From UBA4971 sp900019985 (GTDB lineage: Bacteria > Bacillota > SHA-98 > UBA4971), in assembly GCA_050949175.1 (NCBI GenBank), contig JBMNFG010000011.1:310001-374000 (forward strand): DNA of 64,000 nt, in the 5' to 3' direction. The translations under genes and the position numbers were made by a program. Positions 33,972 through 42,655 of the stretch are shown one piece after another. The stretch's first letter is position 1, and the number at the start of each line of letters is the position of its first letter. A model generated the notes under the pieces. The model had not been told where the DNA came from, made no database searches, and saw only the letters and a list, made by a program, of their open reading frames with translations.

Positions 33972-35186
33972 ATGAAGACAATTAAAATCGGATTGATTGG
34001 CAGTGGTTTTGTTACCCACCTACACTTGAACGCATTTCGCCAGGTAGTAGGGATACCGGTACAGGTAGTTGCAGTTGCGTCTCTGGACGACGACCTTGAC
34101 CGGTTCGCCAAGAAGTTCAATATCCCCCACTACTATTCAGACTACAGAAAAGTGTTGCAACACGACGAAATAGACATGATCGATGTCTGTGTTCCCAATG
34201 TCCTTCACAAACGGGTATGTATAGATGCTGCCGAAGCAGGCAAGCACATCATCTGCGAGAAGCCGCTGACAGGCTATTTCGGAGAAGATCTTGAGGATAA
34301 AACAGTAGCTGTCGGCGAAACCTCTAAACTTGAGATGTACAAGAAGGCAGTCAAGAACGCAGATGAGATTATGGACGCAGTACAACGAAACAATGTTAAA
34401 CTCTGCTATGCAGAGGATTTTGTATATGCTCCTCCTGTAACTAAAGCAAAGAGGCTTCTCGAAGCTGCAGGTGGAACAATCCTGGAACTCCGTTCAGAAG
34501 AAAGCCACAGTGGCTCCCATGCCGCTTATTCCCGTGAATGGAGACTGTCAGGCGGAGGTTCCCTAATGAGACTCGGTTCCCATCCCCTCGGGCTGGTAAT
34601 CCACCTGAAGAATTTCGAAGGAAAGATGAAATACGGTAAGCCTATTAAGGTAAAATCACTCACCGCAGAAGTAGGAAATCTCACCCGCGTCTCCGCGTTC
34701 CAAAAGGAAGAGAAGAAGTGGATGGTTGACCGGTGGAAGGACGTTGAGGACTGGGCAGCAGTCTTCCTTACCTTTGAAGATGGGACCAAGGGAGTAGTAT
34801 TCTCCAACGACATTACTCTCGGAGGAATAGTCAACACCCTTGCAATCTATTCATCCAATGCAGTAATCAAAGTCGACATGGCAGCCAACGATGCCATTAA
34901 GGCGTATGCGCCTGCCCATGAAATATTCGGAGACGAATACATATCCGAAAAGATAGAAACCAAGGCAGGATGGACCTTCCCCTCACCTGATGAGGACTGG
35001 ATGCGCGGCTATCCTCAAGAGATGCAAGATTTCGTAGAAGCCGTCTACTACGGCCGCGATCCTGTATCTGACGGAGAACTGGGAAGGCAAGTAGTAGAAG
35101 TTACCTACGCAGCTTATCTCTCTGCTGAGGAAGGGCGCAGGATCGACTTGGACGAGCTAAACAAGGAAATAGGAAGAAACCGGTAA
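33972..35186 (+). CDS. Gfo/Idh/MocA-family NAD(P)-dependent oxidoreductase
   Basis: A 404-residue dehydrogenase. The Rossmann motif is KIGLIGSGFVTHLHLNAF, and the family's EKPL motif with catalytic Lys appears at about residue 97 (HIICEKPLTGYF). An insertion of about 27 residues follows EKPL (GEDLEDKTVAVGETSKLEMYKK). The C-terminal substrate domain has GGGSLMRLGSHPLGLVI, with the usual Asp-x-x-x-His pattern altered. It probably oxidises or reduces a sugar, inositol or related polyol. It is the first gene of an operon with a zinc dehydrogenase, an RpiR regulator, a 2-hydroxyacid dehydrogenase and KDPG aldolase. Confidence 0.9.
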   Translation: MKTIKIGLIGSGFVTHLHLNAFRQVVGIPVQVVAVASLDDDLDRFAKKFNIPHYYSDYRKVLQHDEIDMIDVCVPNVLHKRVCIDAAEAGKHIICEKPLTGYFGEDLEDKTVAVGETSKLEMYKKAVKNADEIMDAVQRNNVKLCYAEDFVYAPPVTKAKRLLEAAGGTILELRSEESHSGSHAAYSREWRLSGGGSLMRLGSHPLGLVIHLKNFEGKMKYGKPIKVKSLTAEVGNLTRVSAFQKEEKKWMVDRWKDVEDWAAVFLTFEDGTKGVVFSNDITLGGIVNTLAIYSSNAVIKVDMAANDAIKAYAPAHEIFGDEYISEKIETKAGWTFPSPDEDWMRGYPQEMQDFVEAVYYGRDPVSDGELGRQVVEVTYAAYLSAEEGRRIDLDELNKEIGRNR

Positions 35187-35219
35187 GCAACAGCAAAACC
35201 TAATAAGGAGGCAGAGCAG

Positions 35220-36266
35220 ATGAAAATGAAAGCTGCTGTCAAGGTCGATGAACGGCCGTTATATATAATGCAAGAAGTTGATATCCCCGAGATCAAGCCT
35301 GACGAGGCGCTGGTTAGGGTGAAAACAGTAGGCCTTTGCGGGACAGACGTAGCCATAAGGAACAACACATTCATGGGTCGCCACGGACCGGTCAAACTCC
35401 CGATTATAGCAGGGCATGAGTTCTGCGGTGAAATCGTTGAGGTTGGGAGCCAGGTCAGCAAATTTAGGGTAGGCGACAGGGTAACCACCAGCACCATCAA
35501 GGGGTGCGGAAAGTGCTATGCCTGTAAGGTAGGTATCTTTAACAGGTGCAGGTACTGGATTCACCTGGGGATCGACATCCCCGGTTGTTTTGCGGAATAT
35601 GTTGCTGTGCCTGAGGAGATCCTCTTCCCGGTACCGGAGTTCATTTCAGACGAAGAGGTAGCACTGCTGGAACCTATCACTACTGCGGTTAGGGCGTTTA
35701 GAACCAATCACATCCCTCCCGGAGGTTTCGTTGTAGTCTTAGGGCCTGGTCCTTTCGGATTATTCCTCCAACAGGTGGCTAAGCTTTCCAGCCCGCGCAA
35801 ACTGGTAATGGTAGGGTTAAGCAGAGACAAAGCACGATTGGAACTTGCCAAGAAGCTTGGAGCAGATGAGATAATAATAAGCGACCAGGAAGACCCGGTG
35901 GAAAAAATAGCGGAAATGACAGACGGCTGGGGCGCTGACTTAGTGCTGGAAGCCACAGGCAATGTGGAAGCCGTAACACAGGCTCTCGAGATTACTTGCC
36001 CAGGCGGACTCTTCCTGATGGGCGGCAGTGGATTCGGCGGTAAAGAGGTAAGGTTCAAGCCTTGGAACGTGGTACGTGACGAAAAACGAATGAAAGGCTT
36101 GCAAGGGTTTACATGGCCTGACTATCTGCTGGCTCTTGAGTTTATTAAGAATGGATCCGTTAAAGTAAAGCCCATGCTGAGCCACGTTCTTCCCTTGGAA
36201 GAGATAAACCATGCTTGCGATCTTGTAGAAAACAAAGAAGCACTGAAGATCGTGCTCACTGTGTAA
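35220..36266 (+). CDS. Zinc-dependent medium-chain alcohol/polyol dehydrogenase
   Basis: A 348-residue member of the threonine/sorbitol dehydrogenase branch. Catalytic zinc ligands are visible in GLCGTD (Cys) and AGHEFCGE (His, Glu). A structural zinc cluster is suggested by GCGKCYACKVGIFNRC. The NAD-binding motif is VVVLGPGPFGLF, followed by ADLVLEATGN. It would oxidise a secondary alcohol on a polyol or sugar acid. AATAAGGAGG precedes the ATG. It is second in the operon, directly after the Gfo/Idh gene. Confidence 0.9.
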   Translation: MKMKAAVKVDERPLYIMQEVDIPEIKPDEALVRVKTVGLCGTDVAIRNNTFMGRHGPVKLPIIAGHEFCGEIVEVGSQVSKFRVGDRVTTSTIKGCGKCYACKVGIFNRCRYWIHLGIDIPGCFAEYVAVPEEILFPVPEFISDEEVALLEPITTAVRAFRTNHIPPGGFVVVLGPGPFGLFLQQVAKLSSPRKLVMVGLSRDKARLELAKKLGADEIIISDQEDPVEKIAEMTDGWGADLVLEATGNVEAVTQALEITCPGGLFLMGGSGFGGKEVRFKPWNVVRDEKRMKGLQGFTWPDYLLALEFIKNGSVKVKPMLSHVLPLEEINHACDLVENKEALKIVLTV

Positions 36267-36296
36267 AAGCTGTCAAGTCAAATATGAGGTGGTACA

Positions 36297-37148
36297 ATGT
36301 TGAAAGCAGATTCAATTTTAGAAAAAATCCGAGAAGAACGTCATGCCTTCCGGCAATCGGAACAAAAAGTTGCTGAGTATATACTCACCCACCCACGAGA
36401 GGTAATCGGTTCGCCCATAACTGAACTCGCTGAGGTAATAGGGGTGAGTGAAGCAACTATTGTCCGGATGTGCAAGAAAATCGGGTTCAAAGGCTTTCAT
36501 GAGCTGAAGATTAGCCTGGCGGCACAAAATGTCCAGCCTCTGCAAACAGTTCACGAACAGATTCAAGACGGCGACGACATGGAAACCATCGTAAAGAAGG
36601 TGTTCGCCGCTAATATTCAAACCATGAATTCTACACTGAACGTATTACCTGTGCGCGACCTAAAACAAGCTGTGGATGCCCTTGCTACAGCGAATCAAAT
36701 CCATTTCTACGGTGTGGGAGGCTCAGGCTCCATAGCGCAAGATGCAGCTCACAAGTTTATGAAAACAGGGAAACCTGTTGCCGCGTACATCGATACTCAT
36801 ATGCAGGTCATGGCGGCTTCTCTCCTAGGAAAGGGCGATGTCGTAGTGGGTATCTCTCACTCCGGCAGTAGTCGCGATATTATCGAAGCCTTAGAACTGG
36901 CCAGAAAGAAAGGTGCGACTACCATCGGCCTTACCCACTATGCCAAGTCGCCCATAGACAAGGTCCTTGATATTAAGCTGTGCACCGCCTCTAACGAGAC
37001 TTTCTATAGAACTGAAAGCACATCATCACGTATTGCTCAGTTGTCCATAATCGACGCTTTGTTTATCGGGGTTTCTCTGCGCGACCCGGAGAAAGCAATT
37101 GAAAACATTCAGTTAACAAGGGAAGCAATAGCCAGCAAACGGTTCTAG
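36297..37148 (+). CDS. MurR/RpiR-family transcriptional regulator
   Basis: A 283-residue regulator. The N-terminal HTH_6 domain covers about residues 1-77 (KVAEYILTHPREVIGSPITELAEVIGVSEATIVRMCKKIGFKGFHELKISLA). The C-terminal SIS domain binds a phosphosugar (FYGVGGSGSIAQDAAHKFMKTG ... VVVGISHSGSSRDIIEALELARKKGATTIGLTH). It lies within the dehydrogenase/aldolase operon and probably autoregulates it through the inverted repeat near 33904 (inference). Confidence 0.92.
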   Translation: MLKADSILEKIREERHAFRQSEQKVAEYILTHPREVIGSPITELAEVIGVSEATIVRMCKKIGFKGFHELKISLAAQNVQPLQTVHEQIQDGDDMETIVKKVFAANIQTMNSTLNVLPVRDLKQAVDALATANQIHFYGVGGSGSIAQDAAHKFMKTGKPVAAYIDTHMQVMAASLLGKGDVVVGISHSGSSRDIIEALELARKKGATTIGLTHYAKSPIDKVLDIKLCTASNETFYRTESTSSRIAQLSIIDALFIGVSLRDPEKAIENIQLTREAIASKRF

Positions 37149-37189
37149 CTTATTCCTATGGACTCTACTGTAGCTGGGAGGTTCACACG

Positions 37190-38191
37190 TTGAGCTGTAA
37201 AATCCTGATCACCCCGCGAACGTTCGGAAAAACGGATCCAGTGCCCATAGCCATTATGGAAGAAGCCGGTTATGAAGTGATCCTCAATCCGTTCGGAAGG
37301 CCCCTTACACAAGACGAGCTTATCCCACTCGTCAAAGAAGTAGACGGTATAATAGTAGGACTCGATGAGATAGACGAAAGAGTCATGTCTCACGCCCCGA
37401 AACTGCGAGTTATCTCGAAATACGGTTCCGGGGTTAATAATATAGATCTTGAGTCCGCCACAGAAAAAGGCATTATAGTCACTAATACTCCCGGGGTCAA
37501 CAGTTCCGCAGTGGCGGAGTTGACTATCGGGCTGATGTTGGATGTCGCAAGACATATCTCGGATTCAGATCGCAAGATGAGACAGGGCAAATGGGGAAAG
37601 TACATGGGGTTTGAACTCCGGGGAAAAACCCTGGGTATTGTCGGCACCGGCCAGATCGGTAAGATGCTGGTTTCAAAGGTCCAGGGGTTTGGGATGACAA
37701 TAATCGCTCACGACATTGAGCCTGACTACGAATGGTCAAAGAGAATGGGCGTTTCATACGTTGGTTTCCGTGACCTGATTAAGAATGCCGATATTGTCAC
37801 CCTCCATCTGCCATTAACTGAGGACACTTATCATCTGATCGGAGCAGATGAACTTGCTATGTTTAAACCAACAGCCATCCTGATCAATACGTCCCGGGGC
37901 GAAATGATAGATGAGAACGCCCTGTATACTGCCTTAAAAGAGAGGCGAATATGGGGTGCAGGATTGGATGTCTACGAGGATGAACCGCTTAAGGACTCCC
38001 TGCTCACAACCATTGATAACGTAGTCTTAACATCGCACATCGGTGCACATACTGACGAAGCAGTGAAAGCCATGGGGCGCATGGCAGTTTCAAATCTTAT
38101 GAAAGCCCTAAATGGCGAACTGCCTGAACACATTGTCAACAATGAAGTCGACAGCCTGGCTCTGAAAGGGATGAAAGACTGTGTTAACTAA
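37190..38191 (+). CDS. D-2-hydroxyacid dehydrogenase (phosphoglycerate-dehydrogenase-like)
   Basis: A 333-residue NAD-dependent enzyme. The nucleotide loop is LGIVGTGQIGKML. The catalytic triad is visible as Arg in LINTSRGEMID, Glu in YEDEPL and His in LTSHIGAHTDEAV. There is no C-terminal ACT domain, so it is not a regulated serine-pathway SerA. Given the operon, a sugar-acid or 2-keto-acid substrate is more likely. TTG 37190 follows GGGAGGTTCACACG. The end overlaps the aldolase gene by 11 bp. Confidence 0.9.
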   Translation: MSCKILITPRTFGKTDPVPIAIMEEAGYEVILNPFGRPLTQDELIPLVKEVDGIIVGLDEIDERVMSHAPKLRVISKYGSGVNNIDLESATEKGIIVTNTPGVNSSAVAELTIGLMLDVARHISDSDRKMRQGKWGKYMGFELRGKTLGIVGTGQIGKMLVSKVQGFGMTIIAHDIEPDYEWSKRMGVSYVGFRDLIKNADIVTLHLPLTEDTYHLIGADELAMFKPTAILINTSRGEMIDENALYTALKERRIWGAGLDVYEDEPLKDSLLTTIDNVVLTSHIGAHTDEAVKAMGRMAVSNLMKALNGELPEHIVNNEVDSLALKGMKDCVN

Positions 38192-38834
38192 GGAAGAATG
38201 CACTCAGATACTGATGGATACCGGCGTAGTCGCAGTTATTAGAGTGGATTCTGGCTCGGAGTTAGTGGACATAATGCGGGCCTTGAAAAAAGGAGGGGTT
38301 TTAGCTCTTGAGGTCACAATGACCTCTCCCGGGGCGCTGGAAGCAATACGCGAGGCGTCTTCTATTTTCAAGGATGAAGCCGTTATCGGCGCAGGTACGG
38401 TTCTTGATCCTGAGACAGCCGAAGCTGCTATCAGAGCAGGCGCCAACTTTATTGTCAGTCCTGTAACCAATTTCGACCTGATTAAGCTCTGTCGAAGGTA
38501 CAGTGTAATGTGCATTCCAGGCGCGTTTACTCCTACGGAAATCCTGGCAGCCTGGGAAGCAGGCGCGGACTTTGTCAAGGTTTTTCCTTCAAGCAGCGTA
38601 GGTCCGTCATATCTGAAGGATATCTTAGGACCGCTACCGCAGGTGCGCCTTACCCCGACAGGAGGCGTTAATCTCCAAAACGCCGGAGACTTTATCAGAG
38701 CCGGAGCATCTTTTGTCGGTGCCGGCTCATCACTGGTTAAGAAAGACTTCGTCAAGGAAAAAAGGTGGGACGACTTAGCTGAACTGGCCTCGAAGTTTAT
38801 TCAAGAAGTGAAAGCAGCTCGAACACGCAAATAG
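38181..38834 (+). CDS. eda: KDPG/KHG aldolase
   Basis: A 217-residue class I aldolase. It cleaves 2-keto-3-deoxy-6-phosphogluconate to pyruvate and glyceraldehyde-3-phosphate, or 4-hydroxy-2-oxoglutarate to pyruvate and glyoxylate. The catalytic Glu lies in LALEVTMTSPGA and the Schiff-base Lys in DFVKVFPSSSVGPSYLKDI; VIGAGTVLDPETAEAAI and LTPTGGVNLQN are also typical. GTG 38181 overlaps the previous gene, with GAAAGGGATG upstream. It gives the pathway its likely end point: sugar-acid degradation to central metabolites. No KDG kinase is adjacent. Confidence 0.92.
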   Translation: MLTKEECTQILMDTGVVAVIRVDSGSELVDIMRALKKGGVLALEVTMTSPGALEAIREASSIFKDEAVIGAGTVLDPETAEAAIRAGANFIVSPVTNFDLIKLCRRYSVMCIPGAFTPTEILAAWEAGADFVKVFPSSSVGPSYLKDILGPLPQVRLTPTGGVNLQNAGDFIRAGASFVGAGSSLVKKDFVKEKRWDDLAELASKFIQEVKAARTRK

Positions 38835-38883
38835 AATAGGAATCCAAGTATCAAATGTATCGAGTGCATCAGCATCCATTGCA

Positions 38884-40170
38884 CTAAACGATCAAGGTTT
38901 TCAAAATGAATGGCATGCGCTCCATGGGAAAAACCCTCAGGTCATCTGCATTGCCCAGGCAGACTTCTGCCTGGCGTAATCCATCAATATGGATTTCTCC
39001 GTACTTATTTGCCATGTTTAGCAATGCAACATAAGCTACGTTATTACTTCTCCAGGTAAGCTTAATAATACCCTCCGCCGGCTCCTCAACAGAAAACTTG
39101 TCGCAGCCGGCCTTGATGTCTTTGGCAAGCCCTAACACCTTCTGCATAAAAGACATAAGCTCAACGTCTGCATCTTCCAAGTTTATCGGGCCCTTCTCAT
39201 AAAGGCTTGGAGTCGTCTCTGCGCCGATTTCCTGGCCTGTATAAACAAGAGTTGCTCCCGGGAGTAACGTATAGAAGACGAGCCAGTTGAGTAAAGAGTC
39301 TCTACTCCTTATAAAATCTGCTGCTCGTGGAGTCCGGTAGTCTTCCAAGAATCTAAGCTTTGCTGCGTTCTCAGGGTAAAGCGTCTCCTGGATGTGCAAA
39401 TAGTTGAGATAGTCTCTGAGTGGGCGCTTGCCGTGGAAGTAATCTGTAATGTACTCAAACCCATCGTAGTCGCATGTCAGATCAAAGGCTTCGTGAAGTT
39501 CCGGATCGGAGTAGGCCTTATAGCCTCTATCTCGGATGTATTTGACGAAAGACTTTTCTATACTCCCTGCAATCCAAAGGATTTCTCTATCGCTTTTTCG
39601 TTTTAGCCTCTCGCGGGCGGCCAGCCAGAAGTCCAGCGGAACAAGGGATGCCAAATCGCAACGAAATCCATCCACGCCAAACTCAGCCCACTGCTCAAGG
39701 GTTTCTATTTGATACTCCCAAAGGTCAGATGACCGGTAGTCCAGGTCGTACACATCTGTCCGGTCAGGCACCTTGGTAAAGAACTCCCCTTTCGGATCTT
39801 TAAGAAACCATTCAGGATGTTCGGTGAAGAGAACACTGTCTTTGGATGTGTGGTTGTACACGATGTCAATAATTACCTTCATGTCCAGATAGTGAGCCTT
39901 GTCTATTACCATCTTCAAAGCTCGCGGGTCTCCGAGTTCAGGGTTGACAGCACGGTAGTTTCGGACAGCATACGGATTGCCCAGGGTCCCTTGGCGGTCG
40001 ACGATACCTATAGGATAGACAGGCATCAGCCATAGAACATCCGTATACAGGCTTTTAATCCTTTCGAGATCACTGAAAATGTCCATAAACGTGCCGTCGG
40101 CAGAATGGTTTCTGGGATAAACCCCATAAATGACGGCATTTTTCACCCATTTGGGAGTATCAACAGCCAC
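38884..40170 (-). CDS. GH13 alpha-amylase-like protein with altered catalytic residues
   Basis: A 428-residue GH13 barrel protein: NAVIYGVYPRNHSADGTF, VIIDIVYNHTSKDS (region I) and VDGFRCDLASLVP (region II, nucleophile Asp kept). At region III, where relatives read AES or GES, this protein has WIAGSIEKSF, so the acid/base Glu appears replaced by Gly. At region IV, where relatives read LENHD, it has FLEDYRTPRAAD, so His and the transition-state Asp appear replaced by Tyr and Arg. The fold looks intact. It is probably a non-hydrolytic glucan-binding or regulatory protein, or has changed chemistry. It is convergent with the aldolase operon. The alignment to relatives is from memory. Confidence 0.8.
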   Translation of the reverse strand: MAVDTPKWVKNAVIYGVYPRNHSADGTFMDIFSDLERIKSLYTDVLWLMPVYPIGIVDRQGTLGNPYAVRNYRAVNPELGDPRALKMVIDKAHYLDMKVIIDIVYNHTSKDSVLFTEHPEWFLKDPKGEFFTKVPDRTDVYDLDYRSSDLWEYQIETLEQWAEFGVDGFRCDLASLVPLDFWLAARERLKRKSDREILWIAGSIEKSFVKYIRDRGYKAYSDPELHEAFDLTCDYDGFEYITDYFHGKRPLRDYLNYLHIQETLYPENAAKLRFLEDYRTPRAADFIRSRDSLLNWLVFYTLLPGATLVYTGQEIGAETTPSLYEKGPINLEDADVELMSFMQKVLGLAKDIKAGCDKFSVEEPAEGIIKLTWRSNNVAYVALLNMANKYGEIHIDGLRQAEVCLGNADDLRVFPMERMPFILKTLIV

Positions 40171-40653
40171 TATGATAACCCCCTATCCCTCTCGCAACAA
40201 AACATACGGATTCCCGATTTCAATGGCGATCGATGACGCTTCCCTGAAGAACCTCGATATGTGTCGAAAAATGTGACCAATTGTCTCTTGAGAAACATAT
40301 TCCTTACAAACCTTAAGAATCCTTCTTAACCGGCTTTATAACACTTCAGACACGTTTTCACCACAACGGCCTCCTCCCCGCACCATCCACTCCTTTCTAT
40401 GCTCTCCGGCAAACCGTCCCTATTGGTGAAGAAACCCGGCGGATTCTGTCGCATTCTGTCGTAATGGCCGATACATTCTCGCCCACCGTTTTGTCGTTCT
40501 AAACTGAGCAGGGTTTAAGGCTTAAAGTGTAAGGTTTGAGATTTGAGCCTTAAGCGGATCAAGACTTCCAACAAAAACACAAAAACACACGTTTTCTTAA
40601 GTTGTAGCTATTCAGTAATGACAATAAGTTGAGAAATCCTACCCCTGTTAAGT
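40171..40653. other. Intergenic region upstream of the GH13-like gene, no gene seen
   Basis: The stretch holds no frame with a good start. It includes diffuse repeated words (for example TTTAAGGCTTAAAG and TTTGAGCCTTAAGC around 40515-40555) that form an imperfect inverted repeat, and ATTCTGTCG twice near 40440-40460. It separates two minus-strand units, the GH13-like gene and tmRNA. Confidence 0.4.
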
Positions 40654-40677
40654 AAAAAAGCGCCCGAAATCGGACGC
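40654..40677 (-). terminator. Rho-independent terminator of tmRNA
   Basis: On the minus strand GCGTCCG-ATTT-CGGGCGC (one G-T pair) is followed directly by six T. It lies 52 bp beyond the tmRNA 3' end. Confidence 0.75.
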
Positions 40678-40728
40678 AACATCTTGACAGAATCTACCTT
40701 CGATTAAGTTACGAAATCTATGAAAAAC

Positions 40729-41088
40729 TGGTGGAGGCGGCGGGAATCGAACCCGCGTCCGAAAAGCCAACTCGAAGAGCTTCTACGAGCGTAGCGTAGG
40801 GTTTAAGTTTCGCCAAGGAAGCTCTCCTACGCGAGTTCCTCCAGGGCTATCCCGTTAAAGTCTTAGCTCAAATCCTCCGAGAACAGAATTTGAACGCATC
40901 CTGGTTTATTTGACGCCCGCACCGGCCTCCCAGGAAAAGTCCGGATTGGACGGCTGCTTTATTTCTTAAGCAGCGTAAGCGTAATTGTTGTTGGCACTTA
41001 TTGTGCGTTCCACCGTTTTACGAGGTTGGCGGAATCTCGGCTCGCTACTCTTGTCGTTGCAACTCCCCGTCGAAACCATAACGCCCCC
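40729..41088 (-). ncRNA. ssrA: tmRNA (transfer-messenger RNA)
   Basis: One-piece tmRNA of about 360 nt that rescues stalled ribosomes with SmpB. The 5' end GGGGGCG (to 41088) pairs with CGCCTCC near the 3' end, followed by discriminator A and encoded CCA (40729-40731). The T arm contains TTCGAACCCGCG-like sequence seen as CGGGAATCGAACCCGC on the plus strand. The tag frame reads GCC-AAC-AAC-AAT-TAC-GCT-TAC-GCT-GCT-TAA, giving ANNNYAYAA, a short tag with the usual hydrophobic AA end. smpB lies just upstream on the same strand. Confidence 0.95.
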
Positions 41089-41104
41089 ATAAACCTTATG
41101 ATAT

Positions 41105-41150
41105 CTTAAACCGCGAAGCTTAATGTTCCTTTCTTAAACCTCGAAGCTTA
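41105..41150. repeat. 18-bp direct repeat upstream of tmRNA
   Basis: CTTAAACCGCGAAGCTTA (41105-41122) and CTTAAACCTCGAAGCTTA (41133-41150) differ at one base and are 28 bp apart. They lie in the tmRNA promoter region between ssrA and smpB, and may be regulatory or another trace of 28-bp tandem amplification. Confidence 0.6.
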
Positions 41151-41190
41151 TATTTCCTTGAAAACGTTGTCGAGCTTAGAACGGTCTCCC

Positions 41191-41649
41191 TCAGTATGAT
41201 CCCCTGTCCTTAATAGCTCGATCTACTTGTCTCCTGATATCCCGCTTCTTAATGTCTTCTCTCTTATCGTAAAGCCGCTTGCCTCGTGCAAGAGCAAGCT
41301 CCACCTTAGCCCAACCATTCTTCAAGTAGACTTTCAGCGGAACTAGTGTAAACCCTTTCTCTTGCGTTTTTGTGGCAAGTTTTCGTATCTCAGACTTATT
41401 AAGAAGTAGCTTCCTTGTGCGCCTGGGTTCATGGTTGAACCTGTTGCCGGCATCATAAGGGCTTACATTCATATTATATAGGAAAACTTCGCCGTTCTCC
41501 ACTCTGGCGAAACTGTCGCGAAGACTCACCATTCCTTGCCTGACAGACTTAATCTCTGTACCGGTAAGGACGATTCCTGCTTCATATGTCTCGCCTATAT
41601 GATAGTCGTGATAGGCTTTTCTATTTGTTGCAACAACTTTATTTGCCAA
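41191..41649 (-). CDS. smpB: SsrA-binding protein SmpB
   Basis: A 152-residue RNA-binding protein that delivers tmRNA to stalled ribosomes. It has the full family pattern: NRKAYHDYHIGETYEAGIVLTGTEIKSVRQG at the N-terminus, LLLNKSEIRKLATKTQEKGFTLVPLKVYLKNGWAKVELALARGKRLYDKRE and a basic tail KRDIRRQVDRAIKDRG. It is upstream of ssrA on the same strand, a classical pairing. Confidence 0.96.
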   Translation of the reverse strand: MANKVVATNRKAYHDYHIGETYEAGIVLTGTEIKSVRQGMVSLRDSFARVENGEVFLYNMNVSPYDAGNRFNHEPRRTRKLLLNKSEIRKLATKTQEKGFTLVPLKVYLKNGWAKVELALARGKRLYDKREDIKKRDIRRQVDRAIKDRGSY

Positions 41650-41723
41650 CCTGTCTCACCTGCACGCCAATTATAGCACGGAGGATCAGGCGGTTCAAGC
41701 AACCCTGAACACGGGCTTTGGCC

Positions 41724-42278
41724 TCACAAACCCAGCTCAGAGGATATGGACTGCATTGCCTCAAGACCGATCTTTATGAATTCTTCGAGACTAAGTCCTA
41801 GTTCACAGCAAGACTTCATCTGTTCCCTGTTCGCCCCTCGGGCAAATGAAGGCTCCTTGAATCTGTTCAGCACAAAGCCTACATCTATAGCATTCAGCTT
41901 TTTCTCAGGGTGGATCAATGCAGCAGCCACCAAAAGCCCGGTTAAAGGATCAACCGCCCACAGGGCTTTGTCCAGAAGCGACTCTCGCGGAAGCCCGTGG
42001 CATTCATTGTGAGCCTTAACTGCATAGACTATATCCTCATCGACCCCCAGCTCTTCGAGGAGTTTGCCTCCGACCAAGCTGTGGCGCTCAGGTTCATCTG
42101 AAGTCTCGTCATAGTCGACGTCATGCAGCAGTCCGGCAAGTGCCCATTTCTCTTCATTTTCACCAAGATGTCTTGCTAAAGCCGCCATAACAACTTCTGC
42201 CGCAAGCATGTGCTTTACCAAATTCCTCGTCTTCACGTGCTTCTTCACAAGCCTCAACGCATCTTCTCTCTTCATCAT
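41724..42278 (-). CDS. HDIG-domain metal-dependent phosphohydrolase
   Basis: A 184-residue HD-superfamily protein. The metal motif is LAGLLHDVDYDET, preceded by the conserved HMLAAEVVMAALARHLG; VKAHNECHG and the C-terminal region complete a small HDIG fold. The substrate is unknown; relatives hydrolyse nucleotides. Three start codons lie in a row (GTG 42281, ATG 42278, ATG 42275); ATG 42278 or 42275 best fits GGAGG at 42284-42288. It is upstream of smpB on the same strand with a 74-bp gap. Confidence 0.87.
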   Translation of the reverse strand: MMKREDALRLVKKHVKTRNLVKHMLAAEVVMAALARHLGENEEKWALAGLLHDVDYDETSDEPERHSLVGGKLLEELGVDEDIVYAVKAHNECHGLPRESLLDKALWAVDPLTGLLVAAALIHPEKKLNAIDVGFVLNRFKEPSFARGANREQMKSCCELGLSLEEFIKIGLEAMQSISSELGL

Positions 42279-42394
42279 CACTGCCTCCTCATTTGCTGCT
42301 CAATACTGCCCACCTAACACTAAGGCCAGTTTCATCACAGTGGATCTCACTATAGGCGCTTCACGCGCAATTCCGTGGCCAGCTGATTATGACA

Positions 42395-42598
42395 GATTCA
42401 TTATGCTCGATTTGGTGGCCGATCCACTACAGCCGTTTCTATTTCCGATTCTATGACCGATCCACTACAGCCAATTCTGTGTCCTATTCATTACGGCGGG
42501 TTCATTATGCTCGATTCCGTGGCTGACCCGTTAGGACTGATTCTGTAACAGATTCCTTAAAACGGGTTCATTATGGCCGACTTTATGACAGTTTCAGC
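42395..42598. repeat. Degenerate tandem repeat field of mixed 12- and 14-bp units
   Basis: About sixteen head-to-tail units alternate irregularly between 14 bp (GATTCATTATGCTC, GATCCACTACAGCC, GGTTCATTATGGCC) and 12 bp (GATTCTATGACC, GATTCTGTAACA). The field lies directly upstream of dyad array B, as the 14-bp field lies directly upstream of array A, but the sequence differs. Confidence 0.75.
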
Positions 42599-42655
42599 GC
42601 CTTCTCCCGCGACCGTTTCCATGGGCCGTCTCGCACTCTCACGATCTCCGAGTAC

